DNA from: Flavobacteriia bacterium
Lineage (GTDB): Bacteria; Bacteroidota; Bacteroidia; Flavobacteriales_D; Crocinitomicaceae
Reading direction: 5' to 3'
DNA: 35,895 nucleotides
Assembly (NCBI GenBank): GCA_947462925.1
Contig: CANHQP010000039.1
Span: forward strand, 1-35,895
The notes under the pieces were generated by a model. That model did not search any database, was not told where the DNA came from, and saw nothing but the letters and a program-made list of their open reading frames with translations. The position numbers and the translations under genes are program-made. Positions 7,562-16,341 of this stretch are shown here, in pieces; within the stretch, counting starts at the first letter, position 1; the number at the start of each line of letters is the position of its first letter.

Positions 7562-8101
7562 ATGCTCATTCTCTACATCATTCTAGGCATTCTAGGCATT
7601 CCTTTTGTTTTGGCACTTTTTGTCAATGGCAGCTACTTTATTCACAGAAGTCAAAATATTCAAGCTTCCAAAGCGGACGTTTTTGCGTATTTGAAAATCT
7701 TGAACAATTCAAGAAAATACAGTAAATGGGTGATGGCAGATCCGAATATGGAAACGCAGATGACTGGAAATGATGGCGAAGTTGGTTTCATTTTGTCGTG
7801 AGACAGCAAAGACAAACAAGTAGGAGCGGGCGCACAGGAAATCAAACAAATCGTTGAAAATGAAAGAATAGATTATGAAATACGCTTTCTAAGACCTTTC
7901 AAAAGTGTCGCAACTTCTTTCATCGAAATCAAAGCAATTTCTGAAAATGAAACCGAAGTAAAATGGGCTTTCAGCGGTAAAATGAATTATCCGATGAATT
8001 TCATGTTGCTTTTCATGAGCGTTGATAAGATTTTGGGCAAAGATTTGGAATTGAGTTTAATGAATTTGAAAGGGATTTTGGAAGAGGAAATCAATGGTTG
8101 A
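7562..8101 (+). pseudogene. SRPBCC (polyketide cyclase-like) family gene interrupted by an in-frame TGA
   Basis: An ATG at 7562 opens a frame with an N-terminal membrane segment (LILYIILGILGIPFVLALFV), then IQASKADVFAYLKILNNSRKYSKWV, as in SRPBCC/START-like proteins. The frame stops at TGA 7799-7801 (codon 80). Reading on in the same frame gives about 99 more residues that complete the fold, including QVGAGAQEIKQIVENERIDY, FLRPFKSVATSFIEI and EVKWAFSGKMNYPMNFMLL, and ends at TGA 8099-8101. The context ILS-stop-DSKDKQ suggests a lost tryptophan (TGG to TGA), since W-D is common at this point in homologues. TGA is a normal stop for neighbouring genes, so recoding is unlikely. It is a recent nonsense mutation or a base-call error. 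Confidence 0.8.
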
Positions 8102-8638
8102 ATTTTTTACTGATGGTGCCGTAGGTACCAAATATGTGTAGCGACGGATAAAATCCGTCGTAAAAAAAAGGGAAAATTGATTGTTTTTGGCGTGTGTTTT
8201 TGATTCAAAAACCATGACAAAAACCCATTGAAAATTAAAGATTTAAAATTATAGCCAAAATTCACCTATTCGATTCAATGATATTCAAGTACGAAAATTA
8301 AAAACCCGAAAACAAACAGTCAAATATTTCTTTCGTATAATTAAAATTCATTGTTTTTTGCGTTAAGGATTGGCGTGGAAATCCTTTTTGCGATTTTTTT
8401 CGCTAAAAGATTGAAGCAAAAAGCCTGACCCGTCCATTTGACGGGAAACGCCCAAATTGTTATTCCTTAAAAGATTTCTGCTTGAATTTTAAACTGCAAT
8501 GTCGGGAATTTTCAAATCAATTTGAAATATTCTAACCTCCAATCCCCAACAAAACCCTCATTTCCCGCCAAAAGTTCAACCACAAATAAAATCCAAATTT
8601 TTATTTCGCTTTACAAGCGTTTAAGTTAACTTTGTGAC
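8102..8638. other. 537-base gene-free region with hairpins
   Basis: I find no supportable gene on either strand. GGTGCCGTAGGTACC (8115-8129) contains an imperfect dyad and is followed by a perfect hairpin CGACGGAT (8142-8149) / ATCCGTCG (8153-8160). No T tract follows on the plus strand, so it looks like a dispersed palindromic repeat rather than a terminator. A second hairpin, CCCGTC (8429-8434) / GACGGG (8440-8445), lies further on. The right end holds the recF promoter box. Confidence 0.6.
8627..8634 (+). promoter_or_regulatory. -7 box (TAACTTTG) directly before recF
   Basis: Exact TAnnTTTG match, ending four bases before the recF ATG at 8639. This predicts transcription starting at or next to the A of the start codon. 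Confidence 0.55.
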
Positions 8639-9751
8639 ATGCATTTAAAATCCCTTTCTTTAATTAATTTCAAGAATTACGCGCAAGCTGAATTTGAGCT
8701 CAATGAGGGAATTAATTGCTTTGTAGGAAAGAATGGCGCTGGGAAAACAAATGTGTTGGACGCGGTGCACTATTTGAGTATGTGCAAATCTTATCTCAAT
8801 CCTGTTGACAAACAAAATATCCGTTTCAACGAGCAGTTTTTTGTGGTGCAAGGCACTTGGCAAGAGGAAGATAAAGAAATTGAAATTTATTGCGGCGTGA
8901 AAGCGGGCGCGAAGAAAATCTTCAAGCGAAACAAAGCAGAATACGAAAAATTGGCAGATCATATCGGTAGTTTTCCGTCCGTGATTATTTCGCCTTACGA
9001 CAGAGATTTAATTGCTGAAGGTAGCGAAGTTCGTCGCCGTTGGATGGATGGAATTATTTCGCAATTCGACCGAAAATACTTGGACTATTTGGTGCGCTAC
9101 ACTAAAATTTTGGACCAACGAAATGCCTTGCTCAAACATTTTTATGAAAACGGTTTTTTCGAACGAGAAAGCATGGACGTTTGGGATGCCCAATTGATTC
9201 ACGCTGGAAAAGCAATTCACGAACGTAGAAAAGCGTTTTTGGAGGAATTTATTCCTGTTTTCCAGTCTTATTATCAGTTTATTGGCGAAGAATCTGAAGT
9301 TGTTAAATTGGAATATCGTTCTGCATTGAATGACTGTTCTTTCGAAGAATTATTAGAGCAAAATCGCAGGAAAGATTCTCAAAGTCAATTCACTACCGGC
9401 GGAACGCACAAAGATGATTTGTTGTTTACGATTAAAGGTCATCCAGTGAAGAAATTTGGTTCTCAAGGACAACAAAAATCGTTTTTAATCGCTTTGAGAT
9501 TGGCGCAGTTTGATTGGCTGAAGAAACACTTAGATAAAAAACCAGTATTGATGTTGGATGATATTTTTGACAAATTAGACCACCAACGCGTGGAGAAATT
9601 GATGTCATTGGTGTCGGATCACGTTTTTGGTCAAGTGTTAGTAACCGACACAGAATCAGAACGAATCAAAGCGGTTTTCAGCAAAATCGACATGGATTAC
9701 CAGATTTTCAACATAGATTCAAGCACATTTCAAGAAGTGATTTATGAATGA
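8639..9751 (+). CDS. recF: DNA replication and repair protein RecF
   Basis: A full-length 370-residue SMC-like ATPase. It starts MHLKSLSLINFKNY and has Walker A GKNGAGKT at residues 30-37. The ABC signature region is GSQGQQKS from residue 274, and Walker B is VLMLDDIFDKLD, with D307 and D308. RecF binds gapped DNA and, with RecO and RecR, loads RecA during recombinational repair. The start is fixed by conservation of the N terminus and leaves no room for a ribosome-binding site after the predicted transcription start. The next gene overlaps it by eight bases. Confidence 0.96.
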   Translation: MHLKSLSLINFKNYAQAEFELNEGINCFVGKNGAGKTNVLDAVHYLSMCKSYLNPVDKQNIRFNEQFFVVQGTWQEEDKEIEIYCGVKAGAKKIFKRNKAEYEKLADHIGSFPSVIISPYDRDLIAEGSEVRRRWMDGIISQFDRKYLDYLVRYTKILDQRNALLKHFYENGFFERESMDVWDAQLIHAGKAIHERRKAFLEEFIPVFQSYYQFIGEESEVVKLEYRSALNDCSFEELLEQNRRKDSQSQFTTGGTHKDDLLFTIKGHPVKKFGSQGQQKSFLIALRLAQFDWLKKHLDKKPVLMLDDIFDKLDHQRVEKLMSLVSDHVFGQVLVTDTESERIKAVFSKIDMDYQIFNIDSSTFQEVIYE

Positions 9752-10049
9752 GGAAGATAAAAGAGTAAAAAACCAAACAACTTTGGGCGATGCGATCGAT
9801 AAATTGATGCGCGCTTATGGTTGGGACGGAAAAATGAAAGAAATCGATGTGCTTTCCAAATGGGAAGAAATGATGGGTCGCGCTGTGTTTTTACGCACGA
9901 AAAATATTTACATCAGAAATCGAATTTTGCACCTTGAAATCGATTCCTCTGTCATGCGTGAAGAATTGTTGTATGGCAAAAGCATCATCATCCAACGTGT
10001 AAACGAAACAGCAGGCGCTGAGATTATTACCGATGTGTGGTTTTCATAA
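9744..10049 (+). CDS. dciA: DciA-family protein (DUF721), probable replicative helicase loader
   Basis: This 101-residue protein begins after an eight-base overlap with recF. The conserved DUF721 stretch is visible as TLGDAIDKLMRAYGWDGK, then LSKWEEMMGRAVFLRT and LHLEIDSSVMREELLYGKS, where the W-x-x-x-[MV]-G core and the L-x-[LV]-x-x-x-S-x-x-[WM]-x-x-E-L pattern are clear. DciA proteins help load the DnaB helicase in bacteria lacking DnaC or DnaI. Bacteroidota members are short and consist of this one domain. The recF-dciA pairing is common in the phylum. Confidence 0.85.
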   Translation: MNEEDKRVKNQTTLGDAIDKLMRAYGWDGKMKEIDVLSKWEEMMGRAVFLRTKNIYIRNRILHLEIDSSVMREELLYGKSIIIQRVNETAGAEIITDVWFS

Positions 10050-11381
10050 ATGGCTATTGGAATGAAACAAATTATCGTCATTTTTTGCTTGGTTTTGTTG
10101 GTTGATTGTGCATTTTCACAGGAGAAAAATCCACTTCGCGAAGCTTTCGATCAACGTTTAGAGCCAATTTATTCGGGAATTGATTATAAAAATCCAGCAA
10201 CATATTGGTGGCAAGGTTGGGGCTTTACTTTGATGGCGTATTTACGTATGTATGAAGCGACCGACGATGTTCAATACTTGGATAAATTTATCAAACATAC
10301 CCATGGAATTATCAAAGCGAAGGGAGATAATGTTATTTGGAATGAACAAATGCAAAATCACAATGGAACAATTGTTCTTTACACTGGACAATTATTGCGA
10401 CCAATGGCTGAATTTGTCTATTTGGTGAATCAAAAAAATGAATTGGGAAATGTAGAATTGAAAAGCAATGATTTACAATCTAATGTAAATGGAAAACCTT
10501 TGAGAAACTACCAAGATTTTGCTCGTTTTTTGGAGTTAAAAGTGCAAAAATCTCTTGATTACATGAATGAAACGTATTGGGTCAATGATACAAGGTGTTA
10601 TGGTAAAAACAAAATAACCAAATTTCAGCGAAATTGCACTGATAATAACTGTAAAGGTTTTGCCTGTATTTTTAACGATTGTCCTTCGCCGATTGAAATT
10701 AATTTTAATGCTTCGTATGCTGCTGCGATGTTTTATTTAGGAGCTTTAGATACTGTAAAGTATGCAGATTATACCCACAAAGCGACGCAGATTTGTGAAT
10801 ATTTCAAAGTTCGAATCACAGAATACAAACCAAATCAATCTTTCACTTGGTTTCACGATAACCACAACGATTGTTTTGCGCCTGGAATTCCTTGTAGGGA
10901 AGATGTTTCACATGGTGCCATTGACATTCAGATTCCTTTGGTGGCTTTTCAAGTGCATGGCGACAAGATTTTTTCGGAAATCGAAATGCAGAAATTTGCA
11001 AATACGTTCACCCAAAATATTTGGGACAAGGGGAATCAGATTTTTCAAAACAACGTTTTTGGAATCAGTGGAGAAATGACGCCAGATACAATTTGCAATC
11101 AGATTGTAAACAACAATTCCCCTAATTTTTACGCGTTGGGCGAAGTATTGGCTTGGATGCCAATTCACGTTTTTGATCAATCAACAGATGTCAGTAATTC
11201 TGTGTTTGAAGTGCTTTATCAACAGACAGTCAGGTTGTTGAATAATGATCCTCTGGCATTAAAGCCAAAAGGTTATTGCAGAGATTATACAGCTAATTTA
11301 TCTGGAAGTCAGAGTTTTTATGGATTGTCAGAAGTCATTAAAGCCCAAAGTCTTCGGGAGAAAATCATTCGTGAAAAATAG
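10050..11381 (+). CDS. Secreted protein of unknown function, possibly alpha/alpha-toroid type
   Basis: Its ATG abuts the dciA stop. A second ATG at 10062 gives a better signal peptide, MKQIIVIFCLVLLVDCAFSQ, which could be cut before Gln or lipidated at LLVDC. The mature part is about 420 residues, rich in Trp and Tyr and mostly helical in appearance: YWWQGWGFTLMAYLRMYEAT, QYLDKFIKHTHGII and TIVLYTGQLLRPMAEFVYLV repeat an amphipathic helix-pair pattern, as in alpha/alpha-toroid glycan-active enzymes. Six Cys occur between about residues 185 and 285, in pairs, suggesting disulfides. I cannot assign a glycoside hydrolase or lyase family, and the enzyme idea is inference. It converges with folP across one base. 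Confidence 0.7.
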   Translation: MAIGMKQIIVIFCLVLLVDCAFSQEKNPLREAFDQRLEPIYSGIDYKNPATYWWQGWGFTLMAYLRMYEATDDVQYLDKFIKHTHGIIKAKGDNVIWNEQMQNHNGTIVLYTGQLLRPMAEFVYLVNQKNELGNVELKSNDLQSNVNGKPLRNYQDFARFLELKVQKSLDYMNETYWVNDTRCYGKNKITKFQRNCTDNNCKGFACIFNDCPSPIEINFNASYAAAMFYLGALDTVKYADYTHKATQICEYFKVRITEYKPNQSFTWFHDNHNDCFAPGIPCREDVSHGAIDIQIPLVAFQVHGDKIFSEIEMQKFANTFTQNIWDKGNQIFQNNVFGISGEMTPDTICNQIVNNNSPNFYALGEVLAWMPIHVFDQSTDVSNSVFEVLYQQTVRLLNNDPLALKPKGYCRDYTANLSGSQSFYGLSEVIKAQSLREKIIREK

Positions 11382-11382
11382 A

Positions 11383-12237
11383 TTATTGTAACAATTGAAT
11401 CACTTCCTTGGCTTCTTTTACATCGTGTACCCGCAAGATTTTAGCACCATTTAAAATCGCTTTGGTATTCAAAACAGTCGTTCCATTCAGCGCTTCTTGT
11501 GCCGAAGTTTCCAATTTTTTGTAAATCATTGATTTTCTTGAAAATCCGACCAAAATTGGACAGCCTAAAAACTGTAAATCGGGCAAAGTGTTGAGTAATT
11601 CATAGTTTTGTTCCAAGGTTTTTGAGAAGCCAAAACCCGGATCGATGATTATATCGTGAATTCCCAATTTTTTTAACGCGTTGATTTTGGTTGAAAAATA
11701 AGCTGCAATGTCTTTGAAAAGAGAATCATACGTTGTAAATTCTTGCATGTTTTGTGGCGTCCCTCGCATATGCATCAAGATATAAGGACAATTGTATTTC
11801 GCAACTACATTCCAAATTTCTGGGTCAATTTCTCCTCCGCTGATATCGTTGACCAAATTTGCACCTGCTTCCAATGCTTCTTTCGCAACTTCTGCTCTAA
11901 AAGTGTCGATAGAAATGATTAATTCGGGAAATTCTTTGCGAATTGTGGCGATAGATTTTTGTGTTCTTTCGATTTCTTCTGTTAAAGGTATGTTAAAAGC
12001 ACCAGGTCGAGTAGAATATCCACCGATGTCAATGATGTCAACTCCCTCTGAAATGAACTTCTCAGTTTGAGTCAAAATCCCTTTAATAGTCTCATATCTA
12101 CTGCCTTCATAGAAAGAGTCAGGAGTACAATTTATGATTCCCATTACTTTTGGAACAGCAAGACTAAATAAATTATCACTTATTCGAATGCTATTTTTTG
12201 AATGAAAATAACTATCTTCAACGCTTATTTTTGGCAT
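11383..12237 (-). CDS. folP: Dihydropteroate synthase
   Basis: A 284-residue TIM-barrel enzyme that joins p-aminobenzoate to the pterin pyrophosphate in folate synthesis. Signatures in order are KVMGIINCTPDSFYEGSRY, GVDIIDIGGYSTRPGA, NLVNDISGG, YILMHMRGTP, DIIIDPGFGFSKT, LVGFSRKSMIYK and LRVHDVKEAKE. The frame is open upstream to 12309, but that would overlap the divergent DUF1599 gene by 62 bases and add 24 unrelated residues. The ATG at 12237 (MPKISVEDSYF) is therefore chosen, leaving ten bases between the two divergent starts. Confidence 0.94.
   Translation of the reverse strand: MPKISVEDSYFHSKNSIRISDNLFSLAVPKVMGIINCTPDSFYEGSRYETIKGILTQTEKFISEGVDIIDIGGYSTRPGAFNIPLTEEIERTQKSIATIRKEFPELIISIDTFRAEVAKEALEAGANLVNDISGGEIDPEIWNVVAKYNCPYILMHMRGTPQNMQEFTTYDSLFKDIAAYFSTKINALKKLGIHDIIIDPGFGFSKTLEQNYELLNTLPDLQFLGCPILVGFSRKSMIYKKLETSAQEALNGTTVLNTKAILNGAKILRVHDVKEAKEVIQLLQ
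12226..12233 (+). promoter_or_regulatory. -7 box (TATTTTTG) for the DUF1599-DoxX-tpiA-prmA run, inside the folP start
   Basis: Exact TAnnTTTG match 15 bases before ATG 12248, lying within the first codons of folP on the other strand. TTG at 12198-12200 is 25 bases upstream. On the minus strand a weaker TACCATTG (12245-12252) could serve folP, so the two promoters would face each other and overlap. Confidence 0.5.
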
Positions 12238-12247
12238 AATACAAACA

Positions 12248-12799
12248 ATGGTACAAACATCGCAACAATATACGAAAGTCATCTCAGCTTGTAGAGATAT
12301 TTTTTCCAAGAAAACGAAAGATTATGGAACAGCTTGGAGAATTCTACGACCAGCTTCATTGACAGACCAAATTTTTATCAAAGCGCAACGAATTCGTACT
12401 TTACAGGAAACTGGAATCAGTAAAGTGGGTGAAGAAATTGACGATGAGTTCAGAGCGATTGTCAATTATTGTATCATGGCTTTGGTTCAGCTGGAACAAA
12501 ATGACAATTCCAATTTAGAATTACCAGCAGAAGAAGCTTTGAAATTTTATGACCATTACAGCAAAGAAGCATTTGAACTAATGGAGCGTAAAAATCACGA
12601 TTATGGTGAAGCGTGGAGAGACATGCGCGTTAGCTCGTTGACGGATTTGATTTTGATGAAGCTCTTGAGAGTAAAGCAAATAGAAGATAATTTAGGGAAA
12701 ACAATCATGAGTGAAGGCATTGATGCCAATTATTTTGATATGTTGAATTACGCAGTTTTTGCGTTGATTCATTTGGATGAACAACAATTAAACAATTGA
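12248..12799 (+). CDS. DUF1599 / nucleotide-modification-associated domain protein with two internal repeats
   Basis: The 183-residue protein is an internal duplication. The first half has KTKDYGTAWRILRPASLTDQ, KAQRIRTLQE and DEFRAIVNYCIMALVQLE. The second half has KNHDYGEAWRDMRVSSLTDL, KLLRVKQIED and NYFDMLNYAVFALIHLDE. DYGxAWRxxRxxSLTD and the [DN]YxxMAL-like helix are the family marks. DUF1599 has been linked by others to nucleotide or modified-base metabolism, but its role in Bacteroidota is unknown. It heads a run with the DoxX-like, tpiA and prmA genes and diverges from folP. Confidence 0.85.
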   Translation: MVQTSQQYTKVISACRDIFSKKTKDYGTAWRILRPASLTDQIFIKAQRIRTLQETGISKVGEEIDDEFRAIVNYCIMALVQLEQNDNSNLELPAEEALKFYDHYSKEAFELMERKNHDYGEAWRDMRVSSLTDLILMKLLRVKQIEDNLGKTIMSEGIDANYFDMLNYAVFALIHLDEQQLNN

Positions 12800-12830
12800 T
12801 TTTAAAAGAAAAAATATTAAATAATTAAAT

Positions 12831-14720
12831 ATGAAGAATACATATACACTTCAAGGACAATCGTTTGTATTTAATGCATTGTTTATTTTGCTTAATCTAA
12901 CAGGATTAACATTGGTGACAATGGGTTTCCATGACAATTTTGAAAACAGCAAATGGTTACTCGTTATTTCTGGATTTTTATTGATGGGAATCAGCGTTGC
13001 TGGTTTAGTGATTTTGAAAGGAAGATTATTTATGTCTTACGTTTCAAGAGTACTTGTCGGTGGCTTATTTATTGTTTCTGGTTTAATAAAAGCGAATGAT
13101 CCTTTGGGTTTTAGCTACAAATTAGAAGAATATTTTGAAGATGGTGCGTTGGCTTTTCGAATCAAAGAATGGTTTGGTGCTCCTGGTTTTTCGTTGGAAT
13201 GGTTAATTCCTTTTGCTCTTTGGCTGAGTGTCATCATTTGCATCGCTGAAATCGTTTTAGGCGTTTTGGTGCTGATTGGCGGAAAAGTGAAAACCGTTTC
13301 TTGGTTGTTGGTTGTAATGATGTTGTTTTTTACATTTTTAACTTGGCATACAGCAAATTGTGATGCAAACAAAAAATTTGTCGATAGAGATACTTACGAA
13401 TTGAAAAGTGAAATCGCCTCCATCAAAATGGAGGAAGCCAAGACCAATAAGGAAATAAAAATAGTCTCAAAAACGAATGGCGAGCTTGTGGTAGATGAAA
13501 TGAAACAACCGCAATGCGTTTCTGATTGTGGCTGTTTTGGAGATGCTATGAAAGGTTCAATTGGCCGTTCATTGACACCGAAAGAATCTTTGTGGAAAGA
13601 CATTGTTTTGTTGTACTTAGTTGTTTGGATTTTTATTTCTCAAAGACGCATTGTTCCAAATACGGCGAAAGACAATGCCTATATCGTGCCTATTTCATTG
13701 GTTTTTGTGACATTTTTCTCATTCATTTTTGGATGGTATTTCCCCTTATTATTCAGTATTGTTGCCATTTTGGGGGCACTCTGGATTTTGCGTGCAGGCG
13801 GAAAATATCTAGGGAATCATTGGGGAAGCGCCTTGGTTGTGACTGTTTTGTGTACAATAATGACGACCTATGTGTTACGTTATGAACCAATCAAAGATTA
13901 TCGTCCATATGCAGTAGGTTCAGATTTAAAAGCCAAGATGAATGATGGAGTAGAGGGGAAATATTTGAATATGTTGGTCTACAAAAACATTAAAAATGGC
14001 GAAACCAAAGAATTTGATGGAAGTAGTCAAGCCTACATCAATTCAAAAATTTGGGAAAAAACCGATACTTGGAAATATGATACAATGGTGACGAAGGAAA
14101 TTATTCCAACCAAATTGCCATCAATTACACAACAGTTTAATCCAATCATCGCTGCATCAGAAATAGGGAAAGCGGAATTGAGTTTGAAATACATCAAAGA
14201 AAAAATGTCAGGCAGCATGATACCTGGATATTTACTTCTAGATAAATCGTATCAAACGGAGATAGAGGTTGCGCAAGATGCTTATAATACAGATGATTAC
14301 GATACATCAAGCTACAGAATTATCCGAGAAATAGAAATGGCAAATCCAGATTTGGCAGAGATTTCAATCAAGGATTATATTTTGGAAGCGCCAACCATGT
14401 TTATAGTGTTTTCAAGAGATTTGTTGACGGCTGATTTTGAAGATATTCAATCATTTAAAACATTGTATAAGCAAGCGAAATACAAGAAAATTCCTTTCAT
14501 TATGATCACAAGTGCTTCGCGAGAAGACATTAATGCTTGGAGAAAGAAAAACAGTTTTGAAATTCCAGTTTTCACCAATGATCCAACAGAGTTGAAAGCC
14601 ATTGCTAGATCAAATCCATCCCTGATGATTGTGCAAAAAGGAGTGGTAAAAGGTAAATATGCTTACCGTTCATTGCCTAAATTTGATTGGATTCAAAAAC
14701 ATGTTTTAAATAAAAAATAA
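12831..14720 (+). CDS. BT_3928-like DoxX-family membrane protein with thioredoxin-like C-terminal part
   Basis: The 629-residue protein opens with two membrane helices (about residues 12-34 and 42-62). A DoxX/MauE-like four-helix part follows, with RVLVGGLFIVSGLIKANDPL and FALWLSVIICIAEIVLGVLV. PQCVSDCGCFGDAMKGS, a Cys-rich loop typical of this group, comes next, then further helices to about residue 345. From about residue 500, APTMFIVFSRDLLT, IPFIMITSAS and IPVFTNDPTELKAIARSNP resemble a thioredoxin fold that lacks a visible CxxC. A role in envelope redox or folding is inference. It overlaps tpiA by one base (TAATG). Confidence 0.8.
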   Translation: MKNTYTLQGQSFVFNALFILLNLTGLTLVTMGFHDNFENSKWLLVISGFLLMGISVAGLVILKGRLFMSYVSRVLVGGLFIVSGLIKANDPLGFSYKLEEYFEDGALAFRIKEWFGAPGFSLEWLIPFALWLSVIICIAEIVLGVLVLIGGKVKTVSWLLVVMMLFFTFLTWHTANCDANKKFVDRDTYELKSEIASIKMEEAKTNKEIKIVSKTNGELVVDEMKQPQCVSDCGCFGDAMKGSIGRSLTPKESLWKDIVLLYLVVWIFISQRRIVPNTAKDNAYIVPISLVFVTFFSFIFGWYFPLLFSIVAILGALWILRAGGKYLGNHWGSALVVTVLCTIMTTYVLRYEPIKDYRPYAVGSDLKAKMNDGVEGKYLNMLVYKNIKNGETKEFDGSSQAYINSKIWEKTDTWKYDTMVTKEIIPTKLPSITQQFNPIIAASEIGKAELSLKYIKEKMSGSMIPGYLLLDKSYQTEIEVAQDAYNTDDYDTSSYRIIREIEMANPDLAEISIKDYILEAPTMFIVFSRDLLTADFEDIQSFKTLYKQAKYKKIPFIMITSASREDINAWRKKNSFEIPVFTNDPTELKAIARSNPSLMIVQKGVVKGKYAYRSLPKFDWIQKHVLNKK

Positions 14721-15463
14721 TGAGAAAGAAAATTGTTGCAGGAAATTGGAAAATGAATCTTTCCAAAAGTGAAGCCTTGGCGCTTTACCAATCGGTTGAT
14801 GCACAAAATCCTGCCAATGAAGTTGAGTTGATCGTTTTTCCTTCAGCTATTTATTTAGATAGTTTGAAAAAATTAGATGGTAAATTGAAAATTGGTGTTC
14901 AAAATTTCCATCCAGCTGAAAGTGGAGCTTTTACAGGAGAAAATTCAATTACCCAAATCAAAGATTTAGGTGCTGAATACGTTTTGATTGGACATTCTGA
15001 ACGAAGAATGTATTTCAATGAAGACGGTGCTTTTTTGAAAGAAAAAGTAGATGCCGCCTTGCAACATGATGTGAAAATCATTTTTTGCTGCGGAGAGCCT
15101 TTATCAATCAGAGAAATGAACGCACAAGATTATTTCGTTGAACAACAATTGATAGAAAGCTTATTTCATTTGTCAAATTATGCCATGGAGCGAATTATAA
15201 TCGCTTATGAACCAATTTGGGCGATTGGCACTGGTAAAACAGCAAGTAGCGACCAAGCGGAAGCCATGCATGCAGCAATTCGCGGTTTCATCGAAAAGCA
15301 ATATGGAAAAAATACTGCAGAAAAAATTTCAATTTTATACGGTGGAAGTTGTAACGCTTCCAATGCTTCTGAGTTATTCGCATGCGAGAATGTGGACGGA
15401 GGTTTAATTGGAGGCGCAGCATTGAAAGCCAATGATTTCTTACAAATTGCAAAATCTTTTTAA
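14720..15463 (+). CDS. tpiA: Triosephosphate isomerase
   Basis: A complete 247-residue TIM-barrel enzyme interconverting dihydroxyacetone phosphate and glyceraldehyde 3-phosphate. Catalytic residues are seen as K11 in AGNWKMN, H92 in LIGHSERR and E164 in AYEPIWAIGTGKTAS. The phosphate-binding ends YGGSC and GGLIGGAALKA are intact. The start overlaps the preceding stop by one base and its own stop overlaps prmA in the same way (TAATG), so translation of the run is coupled. Confidence 0.97.
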   Translation: MRKKIVAGNWKMNLSKSEALALYQSVDAQNPANEVELIVFPSAIYLDSLKKLDGKLKIGVQNFHPAESGAFTGENSITQIKDLGAEYVLIGHSERRMYFNEDGAFLKEKVDAALQHDVKIIFCCGEPLSIREMNAQDYFVEQQLIESLFHLSNYAMERIIIAYEPIWAIGTGKTASSDQAEAMHAAIRGFIEKQYGKNTAEKISILYGGSCNASNASELFACENVDGGLIGGAALKANDFLQIAKSF

Positions 15464-16302
15464 TGGATTATTTAGAATTAACAGTCAATATTCAACCAAG
15501 AGAACCTTGGGCTGAAATTTTAGTTTCTCAATTAGCAGAACTTGGTTTTGAGAGTTTTGTAGATACAGAAACTGGTGTTTTGGCGTATGGTCAAGTCACT
15601 GAAATTGATTTAGAAAATGCCATTAAAGAATCCATTTTAGCTTCAGATAGCGAGGAATTTGAACTTGATTTTGAATCTAAAATTATTCCGCAACAAAATT
15701 GGAATGCTTTGTGGGAAGCTGATTTTCAGCCAGTAGAAGTAGAAGATCGGATGACCATTTTAGCTCCTTTTCACGATAAATCGAATGCCAAAGGAATTAT
15801 TGTTGAAATTCAACCTCAAATGTCTTTTGGAACAGGTCATCACCAAACTACATGGATGATGTCAAAGGCATTGTTGGATTTGCCCGAAGTACCTAAGAAT
15901 GTACTCGACATGGGAACAGGAACTGGTGTTTTGGCGATTTTGGCCGAGAAATTAGGCGCAGAAAATATTTTGGCGATCGACATTGAAGATTGGTCAGTTG
16001 AAAACACCAAAGAAAATGCTTCACGCAATGGGGCTAAAGGAATCGTTGCTTTGCATGGCGACATTGATTTAATTGAAGGGAAAACCTTCGATTTGATTTT
16101 GGCAAATATCAATAAGAACATCTTGAAAAGCCATTTAAATCAGTATTCAAATTCACTTTTATCAGGCGGAATGTTGATGTTAAGCGGATTTTTTGAAACA
16201 GATGTAGACGAGCTTGCCGAAGCAGCAAAAAATGAAAATCTTACTTTGCAAAAGGTGTTGAATAAAGAGACTTGGGCAGCGATGATCTTGACTAAAGATT
16301 AA
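15463..16302 (+). CDS. prmA: Ribosomal protein L11 methyltransferase
   Basis: The 279-residue enzyme has the PrmA N-terminal substrate domain (MDYLELTVNIQPREPWAEIL and NWNALWEADFQPV), the linker MSFGTGHHQTTWMM, and the SAM site VLDMGTGTGVLAILAEKLGA. The catalytic-region motif is DLILANINKNIL. It trimethylates ribosomal protein L11. All motifs and the usual length are present. Confidence 0.95.
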   Translation: MDYLELTVNIQPREPWAEILVSQLAELGFESFVDTETGVLAYGQVTEIDLENAIKESILASDSEEFELDFESKIIPQQNWNALWEADFQPVEVEDRMTILAPFHDKSNAKGIIVEIQPQMSFGTGHHQTTWMMSKALLDLPEVPKNVLDMGTGTGVLAILAEKLGAENILAIDIEDWSVENTKENASRNGAKGIVALHGDIDLIEGKTFDLILANINKNILKSHLNQYSNSLLSGGMLMLSGFFETDVDELAEAAKNENLTLQKVLNKETWAAMILTKD

Positions 16303-16341
16303 GAAAAGTAAACGTACTTACTAATATTAAAAATCAGAAGA

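Noticed and set aside
7562..8101. Stop-codon recoding (TGA as tryptophan or selenocysteine)
   Set aside because: TGA is used as the normal stop in many neighbours, such as ltaE and the AstE-like gene; no selenocysteine-type hairpin stands out after the codon and the position looks like an ordinary Trp.
8142..8160. Terminator for the SRPBCC gene
   Set aside because: The perfect hairpin is followed by A residues on the plus strand, not T residues.
12238..12309. Longer N terminus for folP starting at 12309
   Set aside because: It would overlap the divergent DUF1599 gene by 62 bases and adds residues not typical of the enzyme.
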